Assembly (NCBI RefSeq): GCF_963576545.1 | Contig: NW_026870488.1 | Coordinates: forward strand, 186,001-250,000 | Reading direction: 5' to 3' | DNA length: 64,000 bases | Source of the DNA: Limanda limanda | Taxonomy: Eukaryota; Chordata; Actinopteri; Pleuronectiformes; Pleuronectidae | Shown here: piece after piece, positions 1 to 10,567 of the stretch | Layout: each line of letters opens with the position of its first letter | How positions within the stretch are numbered: the stretch's first letter is position 1 | Notes under the pieces: generated by a model | Seen by the model: the letters and a program-made list of their open reading frames with translations, nothing else | Databases searched by the model: none | What the model was told of the DNA's origin: nothing | Program-made: the position numbers and the translations under genes

Positions 1-112
1 CTATGTGCTTTCATCCCTAACCCTAACCCTAACCCTTCCGAAAGTCGGAGAAGCTCAAGGATGGTACTGATCGATGCGCGCTACCCCATTTAGTGGGGGT
101 AGAGCCTACTTG

Positions 113-157
113 CAAGTCTCTCCGACCTTCACAAAAAAAGTTATTCAAGAATATCTC
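113..157 (+). repeat. 45-bp core common to A and B (representative)
   Basis: The consensus of this segment is the same in A and B, while the following 78 bp differ at about 23 positions and the middle blocks are unrelated. It contains CTCTCCGACCTTCAC, a 7-A tract and an AT-rich stretch ending in AAGAATATCTC. Single copies do carry substitutions (for example AAAAAAGGTT at about 8658 and 18150 in A and at about 53232 and 56290 in B), so it is not mutation-free. It could be a protein-binding box or simply the preferred homology tract for exchange. Neither role is shown by sequence alone. Confidence 0.9.
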
Positions 158-177
158 TTTCTCCTATGTGCTTTCAT

Positions 178-198
178 CCCTAACCCTAACCCTAACCC
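178..198 (-). repeat. Embedded telomere-type tract, (CCCTAA)3CCC (representative)
   Basis: Each full-length A unit carries three CCCTAA hexamers plus a fourth CCC on the + strand, which is TTAGGG type on the minus strand. The minus strand therefore has four GGG runs separated by TTA, the minimum for one intramolecular G-quadruplex, and GGGTTAGGG sites of the kind bound by telomeric Myb-domain proteins in animals and fungi. All tracts face the same way. Over the window this gives more than 900 hexamers, split by about 140 bp of non-telomeric sequence each time. Confidence 0.95.
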
Positions 199-199
199 T

Positions 200-212
200 T
201 CCGAAAGTCGGA
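200..212 (+). other. Small hairpin TCCGA-AAG-TCGGA just after the telomeric tract
   Basis: This is a perfect 5-bp inverted repeat with a 3-nt loop immediately 3' of the hexamers in A. Variants with TTCCAAAAGTCGG (the SK-type units, for example near 1970 and 4545) break one pair. It is short enough that structure in vivo is uncertain. Confidence 0.5.
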
Positions 213-243
213 GAAGCTCAAGGATGGTACCGATCGATGCGCG

Positions 244-265
244 CTACCCCATTTAGTGGGGGTAG
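244..265 (+). other. Hairpin in the A tail (CTACCCCA / TGGGGGTAG), representative
   Basis: CTACCCCA and TGGGGGTAG flank the loop TTTAG. They can pair as an 8-bp stem with a single bulged G; a second register pairs CTACCCC with GGGGTAG around an 8-nt loop. This is the strongest inverted repeat in the A monomer and lies just before the unit boundary. Common A variants weaken it: GTGGGAGTAG on the right arm, and CAACCCC or CTACTCC on the left arm. B has no equivalent, because its tail reads GACCCAAATTAGTCC here. No function can be assigned. Confidence 0.7.
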
Positions 266-438
266 AGCCTACTTGCAAGTCTCTCCAACCTTCACAAAAA
301 AAGTTATTCAAGAATATCTCTTTCTCCTATGTGCTTTCATCCCTAACCCTAACCCTAACCCTTCCGAAAGTCGGAGAAGCTCAAAGATGGTACCGATCGA
401 TGCGCGCAACCCCATTTAGTGGGGGTAGAGCCTACTTG

Positions 439-593
439 CAAGTCTCTCCGACCTTCACAAAAAAAGTTATTCAAGAATATCTCCTCAGATTTGGGGGAAT
501 TTCGTCGGTCGACCTCTTCCGAAGGTCGTACAAGCTCGGGGATGGTACTAATCGATCCGCAGGACCCAAATTAGTCCAGATGCAACCACTTTC
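439..593 (+). repeat. Type B monomer, 155 bp (representative; all 81 copies listed)
   Basis: B shares the first 45 bp with A, then has its own 32-bp block (484-515, with TTTGGGGGAATTTCG and GGTCGACC) where A has the telomeric block, then a 78-bp tail matching A at about 55/78 positions. It has no CCCTAA. All copies are 155 bp and never adjacent to each other. Starts: 439, 920, 1401, 2208, 3172, 3653, 4780, 5744, 6225, 7352, 7833, 8797, 9278, 10568, 10886, 11693, 12174, 12818, 13625, 14921, 15239, 16203, 16521, 17328, 17809, 18616, 19912, 20230, 21037, 22001, 22313, 22631, 23595, 24396, 25686, 26819, 27620, 27932, 28413, 29371, 29683, 30164, 31128, 31929, 33219, 34352, 35159, 36449, 36930, 38226, 39522, 40003, 40484, 41454, 41935, 42416, 43223, 44193, 44674, 45155, 46125, 46606, 47407, 47888, 48689, 49170, 50466, 52245, 52726, 53207, 54014, 54495, 55784, 56265, 57072, 57553, 58842, 59975, 61108, 62397, 63530. 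Confidence 0.95.
507..528 (+). other. B-specific palindrome GGTCGACC and hairpin CGACCT/AGGTCG
   Basis: In B, positions 507-514 are the 8-bp palindrome GGTCGACC. The overlapping CGACCT (510-515) and AGGTCG (523-528) can form a 6-bp stem around a 7-nt loop. The arms straddle the join between the B-specific block and the A/B-homologous tail. Copies at about 53275 and 56333 read GGTCAACC, which breaks both structures. Confidence 0.55.
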
Positions 594-1952
594 CAAGTCT
601 CTCCGACCTTCACAAAAAAAGTTATTCAAGAATATCTCTTTCTCCTATGTGCTTTCATCCCTAACCCTAACCCTAACCCTTCCGAAAGTCGGAGAAGCTC
701 AAGGATGGTACCGATCGATGCGCGCTACCCCATTTAGTGGGAGTAGAGCCTACTTGCAAGTCTCTCCGACCTTCACAAAAAAAGTTATTCAAGAATATCT
801 CTTTCTCCTATGTGCTTTCATCCCTAACCCTAACCCTAACCCTTCCGAAAGTCGGAGAAGCTCAAGGATGGTACCGATCGATGCGCGCTACCCCATTTAG
901 TGGGGGTAGAGACTACTTGCAAGTCTCTCCGACCTTCACAAAAAAAGTTATTCAAGAATATCTCCTCAGATTTGGGGGAATTTCGTCGGTCGACCTCTTC
1001 CGAAGGTCGTACAAGCTCGGGGATGGTACCAATCGATCCGCAGGACCCAAATTAGTCCAGATGCAACCACTTTCCAAGTCTCTCCGACCTTCACAAAAAA
1101 AGTTATTCAAGAATATCTCTTTCTCCTATGTGCTTTCATCCCTAACCCTAACCCTAACCCTTCCGAAAGTCGGAGAAGCTCAAGGATGGTACCGATCGAT
1201 GCGCGCTACCCCATTTAGTGGGGGTAGAGCCTACTTGCAAGTCTCTCCGACCTTCACAAAAAAAGTTATTCAAGAATATCTCTTTCTCCTATGTGCTTTC
1301 ATCCCTAACCCTAACCCTAACCCTTCCGAAAGTCGGAGAAGCTCAAGGATGGTACCGATCGATGTGCGCTACCCCATTTAGTGGGGGTAGAGCCTACTTG
1401 CAAGTCTCTCCGACCTTCACAAAAAAAGTTATTCAAGAATATCTCCTCAGATTTGGGGGAATTTCGTCGGTCGACCTCTTCCGAAGGTCGTACAAGCTCG
1501 GGGATGGTACCAATCGATCCGCAGGACCCAAATTAGTCCAGATGCAACCACTTTCCAAGTCTCTCCGACCTTCACAAAAAAAGTTATTCAAGAATATCTC
1601 TTTCTCCTATGTGCTTTCATCCCTAACCCTAACCCTAACCCTTCCGAAAGTCGGAGAAGCTCAAGGATGGTACCGATCGATGCGCGCTACCCCATTTAGT
1701 GGGGGTAGAGCCTACTTGCAAGTCTCTCCGACCTTCACAAAAAAAGTTATTCAAGAATATCTCTTTCTCCTATGTGCTTTCATCCCTAACCCTAACCCTA
1801 ACCCTTCCGAAAGTCGGAGAAGCTCAAGGATGGTACCGATCGATGCGCGCTACCCCATTTAGTGGGGGTAGAGCCTACTTGCAAGTCTCTCCGACCTTCA
1901 CAAAAAAAGTTATTCAAGAATATCTCTTTCTCCTATGTGCTTTCATCCCTAA

Positions 1953-1978
1953 CCCTAACCCTAATCCTTCCAAAAGTC
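1953..1978 (+). repeat. Degenerate telomeric tract CCTAATCCTTCCAAAAG (7 copies)
   Basis: In seven A units the fourth CCC is TCC and the following CCGAAAG is CCAAAAG. They lie near 1962, 4534, 11447, 17082, 20791, 21761 and 27381; none are in the right 36 kb. The change removes the fourth GGG run on the minus strand. Confidence 0.85.
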
Positions 1979-2419
1979 GGAGAAGCTCAAGGATGGTACC
2001 GATCGATGCGCGCTACCCCATTTAGTGGGGGTAGAGCCTACTTGCAAGTCTCTCCGACCTTCACAAAAAAAGTTATTCAAGAATATCTCTTTCTCCTATG
2101 TGCTTTCATCCCTAACCCTAACCCTAACCCTTCCGAAAGTCGGAGAAGCTCAAGGATGGTACCGATCGATGTGCGCTACCCCATTTAGTGGGGGTAGAGC
2201 CTACTTGCAAGTCTCTCCGACCTTCACAAAAAAAGTTATTCAAGAATATCTCCTCAGATTTGGGGGAATTTCGTCGGTCGACCTCTTCCGAAGGTCGTAC
2301 AAGCTCGGGGATGGTACCAATCGATCCGCAGGACCCAAATTAGTCCAGATGCAACCACTTTCCAAGTCTCTCCGACCTTCACAAAAAAAGTTATTCAAGA
2401 ATATCTCTTTCTCCTATGT

Positions 2420-2449
2420 GCTTTCATCCCTAACCCTAACCCTTCCGAA
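2420..2449 (+). repeat. Hexamer-loss A variant, 157 bp (representative; 27 copies)
   Basis: These units carry (CCCTAA)2CCC, one hexamer fewer than usual, leaving three GGG runs on the minus strand. I count 27, near 2431, 4041, 5003, 6613, 8060, 10155, 15790, 21915, 22225, 23181, 23821, 24945, 27533, 27843, 28965, 29283, 29593, 30713, 31355, 32473, 35711, 46831, 48113, 52000, 55374, 58432 and 61983. None lie between about 35.8 and 46.8 kb. Most trace to duplicated higher-order blocks. Confidence 0.85.
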
Positions 2450-2710
2450 AGTCGGAGAAGCTCAAGGATGGTACCGATCGATGCGCGCTACCCCATTTAG
2501 TGGGGGTAGAGCCTACTTGCAAGTCTCTCCGACCTTCACAAAAAACGTTATTCAAGAATATCTCTTTCTCCTATGTGCTTTCATCCCTAACCCTAACCCT
2601 AACCCTTCCGAAAGTCGGAGAAGCTCAAGGATGGTACCGATCGATGTGCGCTACCCCATTTAGTGGGGGTAGAGCCTACTTGCAAGTCTCTCCGACCTTC
2701 ACAAAAAAAG

Positions 2711-2718
2711 TTAATTAA
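2711..2718 (+). repeat. TTAATTAA diagnostic variant of the core (12 copies)
   Basis: Twelve A units have TTAATTAA in place of TTATTCAA, two substitutions that always occur together. Starts: 2711, 5283, 6891, 25225, 32758, 35988, 37439, 37765, 38735, 39061, 40993 and 43732. They cluster in 2.7-6.9 kb and 25-44 kb and are absent elsewhere, which makes them a clean marker of array lineage. Confidence 0.93.
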
Positions 2719-5091
2719 GAATATCTCTTTCTCCTATGTGCTTTCATCCCTAACCCTAACCCTAACCCTTCCGAAAGTCGGAGAAGCTCAAGGATGGTAC
2801 CGATCGATGCGCGCTACCCCATTTAGTGGGGGTAGAGCCTACTTGCAAGTCTCTCCGACCTTCACAAAAAAAGTTATTCAAGAATATCTCTTTCTCCTAT
2901 GTGCTTTCATCCCTAACCCTAACCCTAACCCTTCCAAAAGTCGGAGAAGCTCAAGGATGGTACCGATCGATGCGCGCTACCCCATTTAGTGGGGGTAGAG
3001 CCTACTTGCAAGTCTCTCCGACCTTCACAAAAAAAGTTATTCAAGAATATCTCTTTCTCCTATGTGCTTTCATCCCTAACCCTAACCCTAACCCTTCCGA
3101 AAGTCGGAGAAGCTCAAGGATGGTACCGATCGATGCGCGCTACCCCATTTAGTGGGGGTAGAGCCTACTTGCAAGTCTCTCCGACCTTCACAAAAAAAGT
3201 TATTCAAGAATATCTCCTCAGATTTGGGGGAATTTCGTCGGTCGACCTCTTCCGAAGGTCGTACAAGCTCGGGGATGGTACCAATCGATCCGCAGGACCC
3301 AAATTAGTCCAGATGCAACCACTTTCCAAGTCTCTCCGACCTTCACAAAAAAAGTTATTCAAGAATATCTCTTTCTCCTATGTGCTTTCATCCCTAACCC
3401 TAACCCTAACCCTTCCGAAAGTCGGAGAAGCTCAAGGATGGTACCGATCGATGTGCGCTACGCCATTTAGTGGGGGTAGAGCCTACTTGCAAGTCTCTCC
3501 GACCTTCACAAAAAAAGTTATTCAAGAATATCTCTTTCTCCTATGTGCTTTCATCCCTAACCCTAACCCTAACCCTTCCGAAAGTCGGAGAAGCTCAAGG
3601 ATGGTACCGATCGATGCGCGCTACCCCATTTAGTGGGGGTAGAGCCTACTTGCAAGTCTCTCCGACCTTCACAAAAAAAGTTATTCAAGAATATCTCCTC
3701 AGATTTGGGGGAATTTCGTCGGTCGACCTCTTCCGAAGGTCGTACAAGCTCGGGGATGGTACCAATCGATCCGCAGGACCCAAATTAGTCCAGATGCAAC
3801 CACTTTCCAAGTCTCTCCGACCTTCACAAAAAAAGTTATTCAAGAATATCTCTTTCTCCTATGTGCTTTCATCCCTAACCCTAACCCTAACCCTTCCGAA
3901 AGTCGGAGAAGCTCAAGGATGGTACCGATCGATGCGCGCTACCCCATTTAGTGGGGGTAGAGCCTACTTGCAAGTCTCTCCGACCTTCACAAAAAAAGTT
4001 ATTCAAGAATATCTCTTTCTCCTATGTGCTTTCATCCCTAACCCTAACCCTTCCGAAAGTCGGAGAAGCTCAAGGATGGTACCGATCGATGCGCGCTACC
4101 CCATTTAGTGGGGGTAGAGCCTACTTGCAAGTCTCTCCGACCTTCACAAAAAAAGTTATTCAAGAATATCTCTTTCTCCTATGTGCTTTCATCCCTAACC
4201 CTAACCCTAACCCTTCCGAAAGTCGGAGAAGCTCAAGGATGGTACCGATCGATGCGCGCTACCCCATTTAGTGGGGGTAGAGCCTACTTGCAAGTCTCTC
4301 CGACCTTCACAAAAAAAGTTATTCAAGAATATCTCTTTCTCCTATGTGCTTTCATCCCTAACCCTAACCCTAACCCTTCCGAAAGTCGGAGAAGCTCAAG
4401 GATGGTACCGATCGATGCGCGCTACCCCATTTAGTGGGGGTAGAGCCTACTTGCAAGTCTCTCCGACCTTCACAAAAAAAGTTATTCAAGAATATCTCTT
4501 TCTCCTATGTGCTTTCATCCCTAACCCTAACCCTAATCCTTCCAAAAGTCGGAGAAGCTCAAGGATGGTACCGATCGATGCGCGCTACCCCATTTAGTGG
4601 GGGTAGAGCCTACTTGCAAGTCTCTCCGACCTTCACAAAAAAAGTTATTCAAGAATATCTCTTTCTCCTATGTGCTTTCATCCCTAACCCTAACCCTAAC
4701 CCTTCCGAAAGTCGGAGAAGCTCAAGGATGGTACCGATCGATGTGCGCTACCCCATTTAGTGGGGGTAGAGCCTACTTGCAAGTCTCTCCGACCTTCACA
4801 AAAAAAGTTATTCAAGAATATCTCCTCAGATTTGGGGGAATTTCGTCGGTCGACCTCTTCCGAAGGTCGTACAAGCTCGGGGATGGTACCAATCGATCTG
4901 CAGGACCCAAATTAGTCCAGATGCAACCACTTTCCAAGTCTCTCCGACCTTCACAAAAAAAGTTATTCAAGAATATCTCTTTCTCCTATGTGCTTTCATC
5001 CCTAACCCTAACCCTTCCGAAAGTCGGAGAAGCTCAAGGATGGTACCGATCGATGCGCGCTACCCCATTTAGTGGGGGTAGAGCCTACTTG

Positions 5092-8010
5092 CAAGTCTCT
5101 CCGACCTTCACAAAAAAAGTTATTCAAGAATATCTCTTTCTCCTATGTGCTTTCATCCCTAACCCTAACCCTAACCCTTCCGAAAGTCGGAGAAGCTCAA
5201 GGATGGTACCGATCGATGTGCGCTACCCCATTTAGTGGGGGTAGAGCCTACTTGCAAGTCTCTCCGACCTTCACAAAAAAAGTTAATTAAGAATATCTCT
5301 TTCTCCTATGTGCTTTCATCCCTAACCCTAACCCTAACCCTTCCGAAAGTCGGAGAAGCTCAAGGATGGTACCGATCGATGCGCGCTACCCCATTTAGTG
5401 GGGGTAGAGCCTACTTGCAAGTCTCTCCGACCTTCACAAAAAAAGTTATTCAAGAATATCTCTTTCTCCTATGTGCTTTCATCCCTAACCCTAACCCTAA
5501 CCCTTCCAAAAGTCGGAGAAGCTCAAGGATGGTACCGATCGATGCGCGCTACCCCATTTAGTGGGGGTAGAGCCTACTTGCAAGTCTCTCCGACCTTCAC
5601 AAAAAAAGTTATTCAAGAATATCTCTTTCTCCTATGTGCTTTCATCCCTAACCCTAACCCTAACCCTTCCGAAAGTCGGAGAAGCTCAAGGATGGTACCG
5701 ATCGATGCGCGCTACCCCATTTAGTGGGGGTAGAGCCTACTTGCAAGTCTCTCCAACCTTCACAAAAAAAGTTATTCAAGAATATCTCCTCAGATTTGGG
5801 GGAATTTCGTCGGTCGACCTCTTCCGAAGGTCGTACAAGCTCGGGGATGGTACCAATCGATCCGCAGGACCCAAATTAGTCCAGATGCAACCACTTTCCA
5901 AGTCTCTCCGACCTTCACAAAAAAAGTTATTCAAGAATATCTCTTTCTCCTATGTGCTTTCATCCCTAACCCTAACCCTAACCCTTCCGAAAGTCGGAGA
6001 AGCTCAAGGATGGTACCGATCGATGTGCGCTACGCCATTTAGTGGGGGTAGAGCCTACTTGCAAGTCTCTCCGACCTTCACAAAAAAAGTTATTCAAGAA
6101 TATCTCTTTCTCCTATGTGCTTTCATCCCTAACCCTAACCCTAACCCTTCCGAAAGTCGGAGAAGCTCAAGGATGGTACCGATCGATGCGCGCTACCCCA
6201 TTTAGTGGGGGTAGAGCCTACTTGCAAGTCTCTCCGACCTTCACAAAAAAAGTTATTCAAGAATATCTCCTCAGATTTGGGGGAATTTCGTCGGTCGACC
6301 TCTTCCGAAGGTCGTACAAGCTCGGGGATGGTACCAATCGATCCGCAGGACCCAAATTAGTCCAGATGCAACCACTTTCCAAGTCTCTCCGACCTTCACA
6401 AAAAAAGTTATTCAAGAATATCTCTTTCTCCTATGTGCTTTCATCCCTAACCCTAACCCTAACCCTTCCGAAAGTCGGAGAAGCTCAAGGATGGTACCGA
6501 TCGATGCGCGCTACCCCATTTAGTGGGGGTAGAGCCTACTTGCAAGTCTCTCCGACCTTCACAAAAAAAGTTATTCAAGAATATCTCTTTCTCCTATGTG
6601 CTTTCATCCCTAACCCTAACCCTTCCGAAAGTCGGAGAAGCTCAAGGATGGTACCGATCGATGCGCGCTACCCCATTTAGTGGGGGTAGAGCCTACTTGC
6701 AAGTCTCTCCGACCTTCACAAAAAAAGTTATTCAAGAATATCTCTTTCTCCTATGTGCTTTCATCCCTAACCCTAACCCTAACCCTTCCGAAAGTCGGAG
6801 AAGCTCAAGGATGGTACCGATCGATGTGCGCTACCCCATTTAGTGGGGGTAGAGCCTACTTGCAAGTCTCTCCGACCTTCACAAAAAAAGTTAATTAAGA
6901 ATATCTCTTTCTCCTATGTGCTTTCATCCCTAACCCTAACCCTAACCCTTCCGAAAGTCGGAGAAGCTCAAAGATGGTACCGATCGATGCGCGCTACCCC
7001 ATTTAGTGGGGGTAGAGCCTACTTGCAAGTCTCTCCGACCTTCACAAAAAAAGTTATTCAAGAATATCTCTTTCTCCTATGTGCTTTCATCCCTAACCCT
7101 AACCCTAACCCTTCCAAAAGTCGGAGAAGCTCAAAGATGGTACCGATCGATGCGCGCTACCCCATTTAGTGGGGGTAGAGCCTACTTGCAAGTCTCTCCG
7201 ACCTTCACAAAAAAAGTTATTCAAGAATATCTCTTTCTCCTATGTGCTTTCATCCCTAACCCTAACCCTAACCCTTCCGAAAGTCGGAGAAGCTCAAAGA
7301 TGGTACCGATCGATGCGCGCTACCCCATTTAGTGGGGGTAGAGCCTACTTGCAAGTCTCTCCGACCTTCACAAAAAAAGTTATTCAAGAATATCTCCTCA
7401 GATTTGGGGGAATTTCGTCGGTCGACCTCTTCCGAAGGTCGTACAAGCTCGGGGATGGTACCAATCGATCCGCAGGACCCAAATTAGTCCAGATGCAACC
7501 ACTTTCCAAGTCTCTCCGACCTTCACAAAAAAAGTTATTCAAGAATATCTCTTTCTCCTATGTGCTTTCATCCCTAACCCTAACCCTAACCCTTCCGAAA
7601 GTCGGAGAAGCTCAAGGATGGTACCGATCGATGTGCGCTACGCCATTTAGTGGGGGTAGAGCCTACTTGCAAGTCTCTCCGACCTTCACAAAAAAAGTTA
7701 TTCAAGAATATCTCTTTCTCCTATGTGCTTTCATCCCTAACCCTAACCCTAACCCTTCCGAAAGTCGGAGAAGCTCAAGGATGGTACCGATCGATGCGCG
7801 CTACCCCATTTAGTGGGGGTAGAGCCTACTTGCAAGTCTCTCCGACCTTCACAAAAAAAGTTATTCAAGAATATCTCCTCAGATTTGGGGGAATTTCGTC
7901 GGTCGACCTCTTCCGAAGGTCGTACAAGCTCGGGGATGGTACCAATCGATCCGCAGGACCCAAATTAGTCCAGATGCAACCACTTTCCAAGTCTCTCCGA
8001 CCTTCACAAA
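5092..8010 (+). repeat. 1,608-bp higher-order repeat overlapping the 2,572-bp repeat
   Basis: B units at 5744 and 6225 recur at 7352 and 7833, and TTAATTAA at 5283 recurs at 6891 (all +1,608). The hexamer-loss unit falls in different places in the two copies (about 6613 versus 8060), so similarity ends near 6.4/8.0 kb. The second copy also has CTCAAAGATGG in three successive A units (about 6970-7300), where the first has CTCAAGGATGG. Confidence 0.82.
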
Positions 8011-9738
8011 AAAAGTTATTCAAGAATATCTCTTTCTCCTATGTGCTTTCATCCCTAACCCTAACCCTTCCGAAAGTCGGAGAAGCTCAAGGATGGTACC
8101 GATCGATGCGCGCTACCCCATTTAGTGGGGGTAGAGCCTACTTGCAAGTCTCTCCGACCTTCACAAAAAAAGTTATTCAAGAATATCTCTTTCTCCTATG
8201 TGCTTTCATCCCTAACCCTAACCCTAACCCTTCCGAAAGTCGGAGAAGCTCAAGGATGGTACCGATCGATGCGCGCTACCCCATTTAGTGGGGGTAAAGC
8301 CTACTTGCAAGTCTCTCCGACCTTCACAAAAAAAGTTATTCAAGAATATCTCCTTCTCCTATGTGCTTTCATCCCTAACCCTAACCCTAACCCTTCCGAA
8401 AGTCGGAGAAGCTCAAGGATGGTACTGATCGATGCGCGCTACCCCATTTAGTGGGGGTAGAGCCTACTTGCAAGTCTCTCCGACCTTCACAAAAAAAGTT
8501 ATTCAAGAATATCTCTTTCTCCTATGTGCTTTCATCCCTAACCCTAACCCTAACCCTTCCGAAAGTCGGAGAAGCTCAAGGATGGTACCGATCGATGCGC
8601 GCTACCCCATTTAGTGGGGGTAGAGCCTACTTGCAAGTCTCTCCGACCTTCACAAAAAAGGTTATTCAAGAATATCTCTTTCTCCTATGTGCTTTCATCC
8701 CTAACCCTAACCCTAACCCTTCCGAAAGTCGGAGAAGCTCAAGGATGGTACCGATCGATGCGCGCAACCCCATTTAGTGGGGGTAGAGCCTACTTGCAAG
8801 TCTCTCCGACCTTTACAAAAAAAGTTATTCAAGAATATCTCCTCAGATTTGGGGGAATTTCGTCGGTCGACCTCTTCCGAAGGTCGTACAAGCTCGGGGA
8901 TGGTACCAATCGATCCGCAGGACCCAAATTAGTCCAGATGCAACCACTTTCCAAGTCTCTCCGACCTTCACAAAAAAAGTTATTCAAGAATATCTCTTTC
9001 TCCTATGTGCTTTCATCCCTAACCCTAACCCTAACCCTTCCGAAAGTCGGAGAAGCTCAAGGATGGTACCGATCGATGCGCGCTACCCCATTTAGTGGGA
9101 GTAGAGCCTACTTGCAAGTCTCTCCGACCTTCACAAAAAAAGTTATTCAAGAATATCTCTTTCTCCTATGTGCTTTCATCCCTAACCCTAACCCTAACCC
9201 TTCCGAAAGTCGGAGAAGCTCAAGGATGGTACCGATCGATGCGCGCTACCCCATTTAGTGGGGGTAGAGCCTACTTGCAAGTCTCTCCGACCTTCACAAA
9301 AAAAGTTATTCAAGAATATCTCCTCAGATTTGGGGGAATTTCGTCGGTCGACCTCTTCCGAAGGTCGTACAAGCTCGGGGATGGTACCAATCGATCCGCA
9401 GGACCCAAATTAGTCCAGATGCAACCACTTTCCAAGTCTCTCCGACCTTCACAAAAAAAGTTATTCAAGAATATCTCTTTCTCCTATGTGCTTTCATCCC
9501 TAACCCTAACCCTAACCCTTCCGAAAGTCGGAGAAGCTCAAGGATGGTACCGATCGATGCGCGCTACCCCATTTAGTGGGGGTAGAGCCTACTTGCAAGT
9601 CTCTCCGACCTTCACAAAAAAAGTTATTCAAGAATATCTCTTTCTCCTATGTGCTTTCATCCCTAACCCTAACCCTAACCCTTCCGAAAGTCGGAGAAGC
9701 TCAAGGATGGTACCGATCGATGCGCGCTACCCCATTTA

Positions 9739-10567
9739 GTGGGGGTAGAGCCTACTTGCAAGTCTCTCCGACCTTCACAAAAAAAGTTATTCAAGAATAT
9801 CTCTTTCTCCTATGTGCTTTCATCCCTAACCCTAACCCTAACCCTTCCGAAAGTCGGAGAAGCTCAAAGATGGTACTGATCGATGCGCGCTACTCCATTT
9901 AGTGGGGGTAGAGCCTACTTGCAAGTCTCTCCGACCTTCACAAAAAAAGTTATTCAAGAATATCTCTTTCTCCTATGTGCTTTCATCCCTAACCCTAACC
10001 CTAACCCTTCCGAAAGTCGGAGAAGCTCAAGGATGGTACCGATCAATGCGCGCTACCCCATTTAGTGGGGGTAGAGCCTACTTGCAAGTCTCTCCGACCT
10101 TCACAAAAAAAGTTATTCAAGAATATCTCTTTCTCCTATGTGCTTTCATCCCTAACCCTAACCCTTCCGAAAGTCAAAGAAGCTCAAGGATGGTACCGAT
10201 CGATGCGCGCAACCCCATTTAGTGGGGGTAGAGCCTACTTGCAAGTCTCTCCGACCTTCACAAAAAAAGTTATTCAAGAATATCTCTTTCTCCTATGTGC
10301 TTTCATCCCTAACCCTAACCCTAACCCTTCCGAAAGTCGGAGAAGCTCAAGGATGGTACCGATCAATGCGCGCTACCCCATTTAGTGGGGGTAGAGCCTA
10401 CTTGCAAGTCTCTCCGACCTTCACAAAAAAAGTTATTCAAGAATATCTCTTTCTCCTATGTGCTTTCATCCCTAACCCTAACCCTAACCCTTCCGAAAGT
10501 CGGAGAAGCTCAAGGATGGTACCGATCGATGCGCGCAACCCCATTTAGTGGGGGTAGAGCCTACTTG
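9739..10567 (+). repeat. A-run module with alternating tail haplotypes (326-bp dimers), first copy
   Basis: This is a B-free run. A unit with GGTACTGATCG and CTACTCC is followed by units alternating between GATCAATGCGCGCTACC and GATCGATGCGCGCAACC, so the effective period is a 326-bp A-A dimer, and the run ends at a B unit. The module recurs at about 14.1-14.9, 15.4-16.2, 19.1-19.9 and 49.6-50.5 kb, and in extended form at 50.9-52.2 kb. Confidence 0.82.

Larger units (their letters stand above)
113..275 (+). repeat. Type A monomer, 163 bp (representative first complete copy)
   Basis: This is the reference copy of the dominant unit. It has three parts. Positions 113-157 are the 45-bp core shared with B, including a 7-A tract (133-139). 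Positions 158-197 are an A-specific 40-bp block: about 20 bp of pyrimidine-rich sequence, then the telomere-type hexamers. Positions 198-275 are a 78-bp segment homologous to B. The 78-bp part holds a dense run of short palindromes: GGTACC, CGATCG overlapping ATCGAT, and GCGCGC. The next unit starts at 276. Because 163 is not a multiple of 3, reading frames shift by one at every A-A junction, which argues against coding use. Confidence 0.97.
439..1881 (+). repeat. BAA trimer array, 481-bp period (three copies)
   Basis: Three consecutive BAA trimers start at 439, 920 and 1401. 481 equals 155+163+163. The same trimer recurs at 39522-40964, 41454-42896 and 44193-45635, so it is the commonest higher-order unit in the window. 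Confidence 0.9.
1719..6790 (+). repeat. 2,572-bp higher-order repeat, about two copies
   Basis: B starts at 2208, 3172 and 3653 recur at 4780, 5744 and 6225, each exactly 2,572 bp away. Rare variants move with them: the CCTAATCC telomeric variant (about 1962 and 4534), TTAATTAA (2711 and 5283), the 157-bp units near 2431 and 5003 and near 4041 and 6613, and CTACGCC in the trimer A units (about 3460 and 6032). The match ends near 4.2/6.8 kb. Confidence 0.88.

Noticed and set aside
113..157. CENP-B box or other known centromere motif in the core
   Set aside because: The TTCG-NNNN-A-NN-CGGG pattern is not present. Unit length near 160 bp is compatible with centromeric satellites, but the telomere hexamers favour a subtelomeric reading.
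178..198. A true telomere end
   Set aside because: The hexamers never exceed three full copies in a row and are always followed by the A tail, so no terminal telomere array lies in the window.
484..515. The B-specific block as a mobile element insertion
   Set aside because: It is only 32 bp, replaces the A block instead of adding to it, has no target-site duplication or terminal repeats, and is at a fixed position in all 81 copies.
2711..2718. TTAATTAA as a promoter or origin element
   Set aside because: It differs from the consensus by two substitutions in 12 of about 400 units and has no partner motifs; its distribution follows duplication history.
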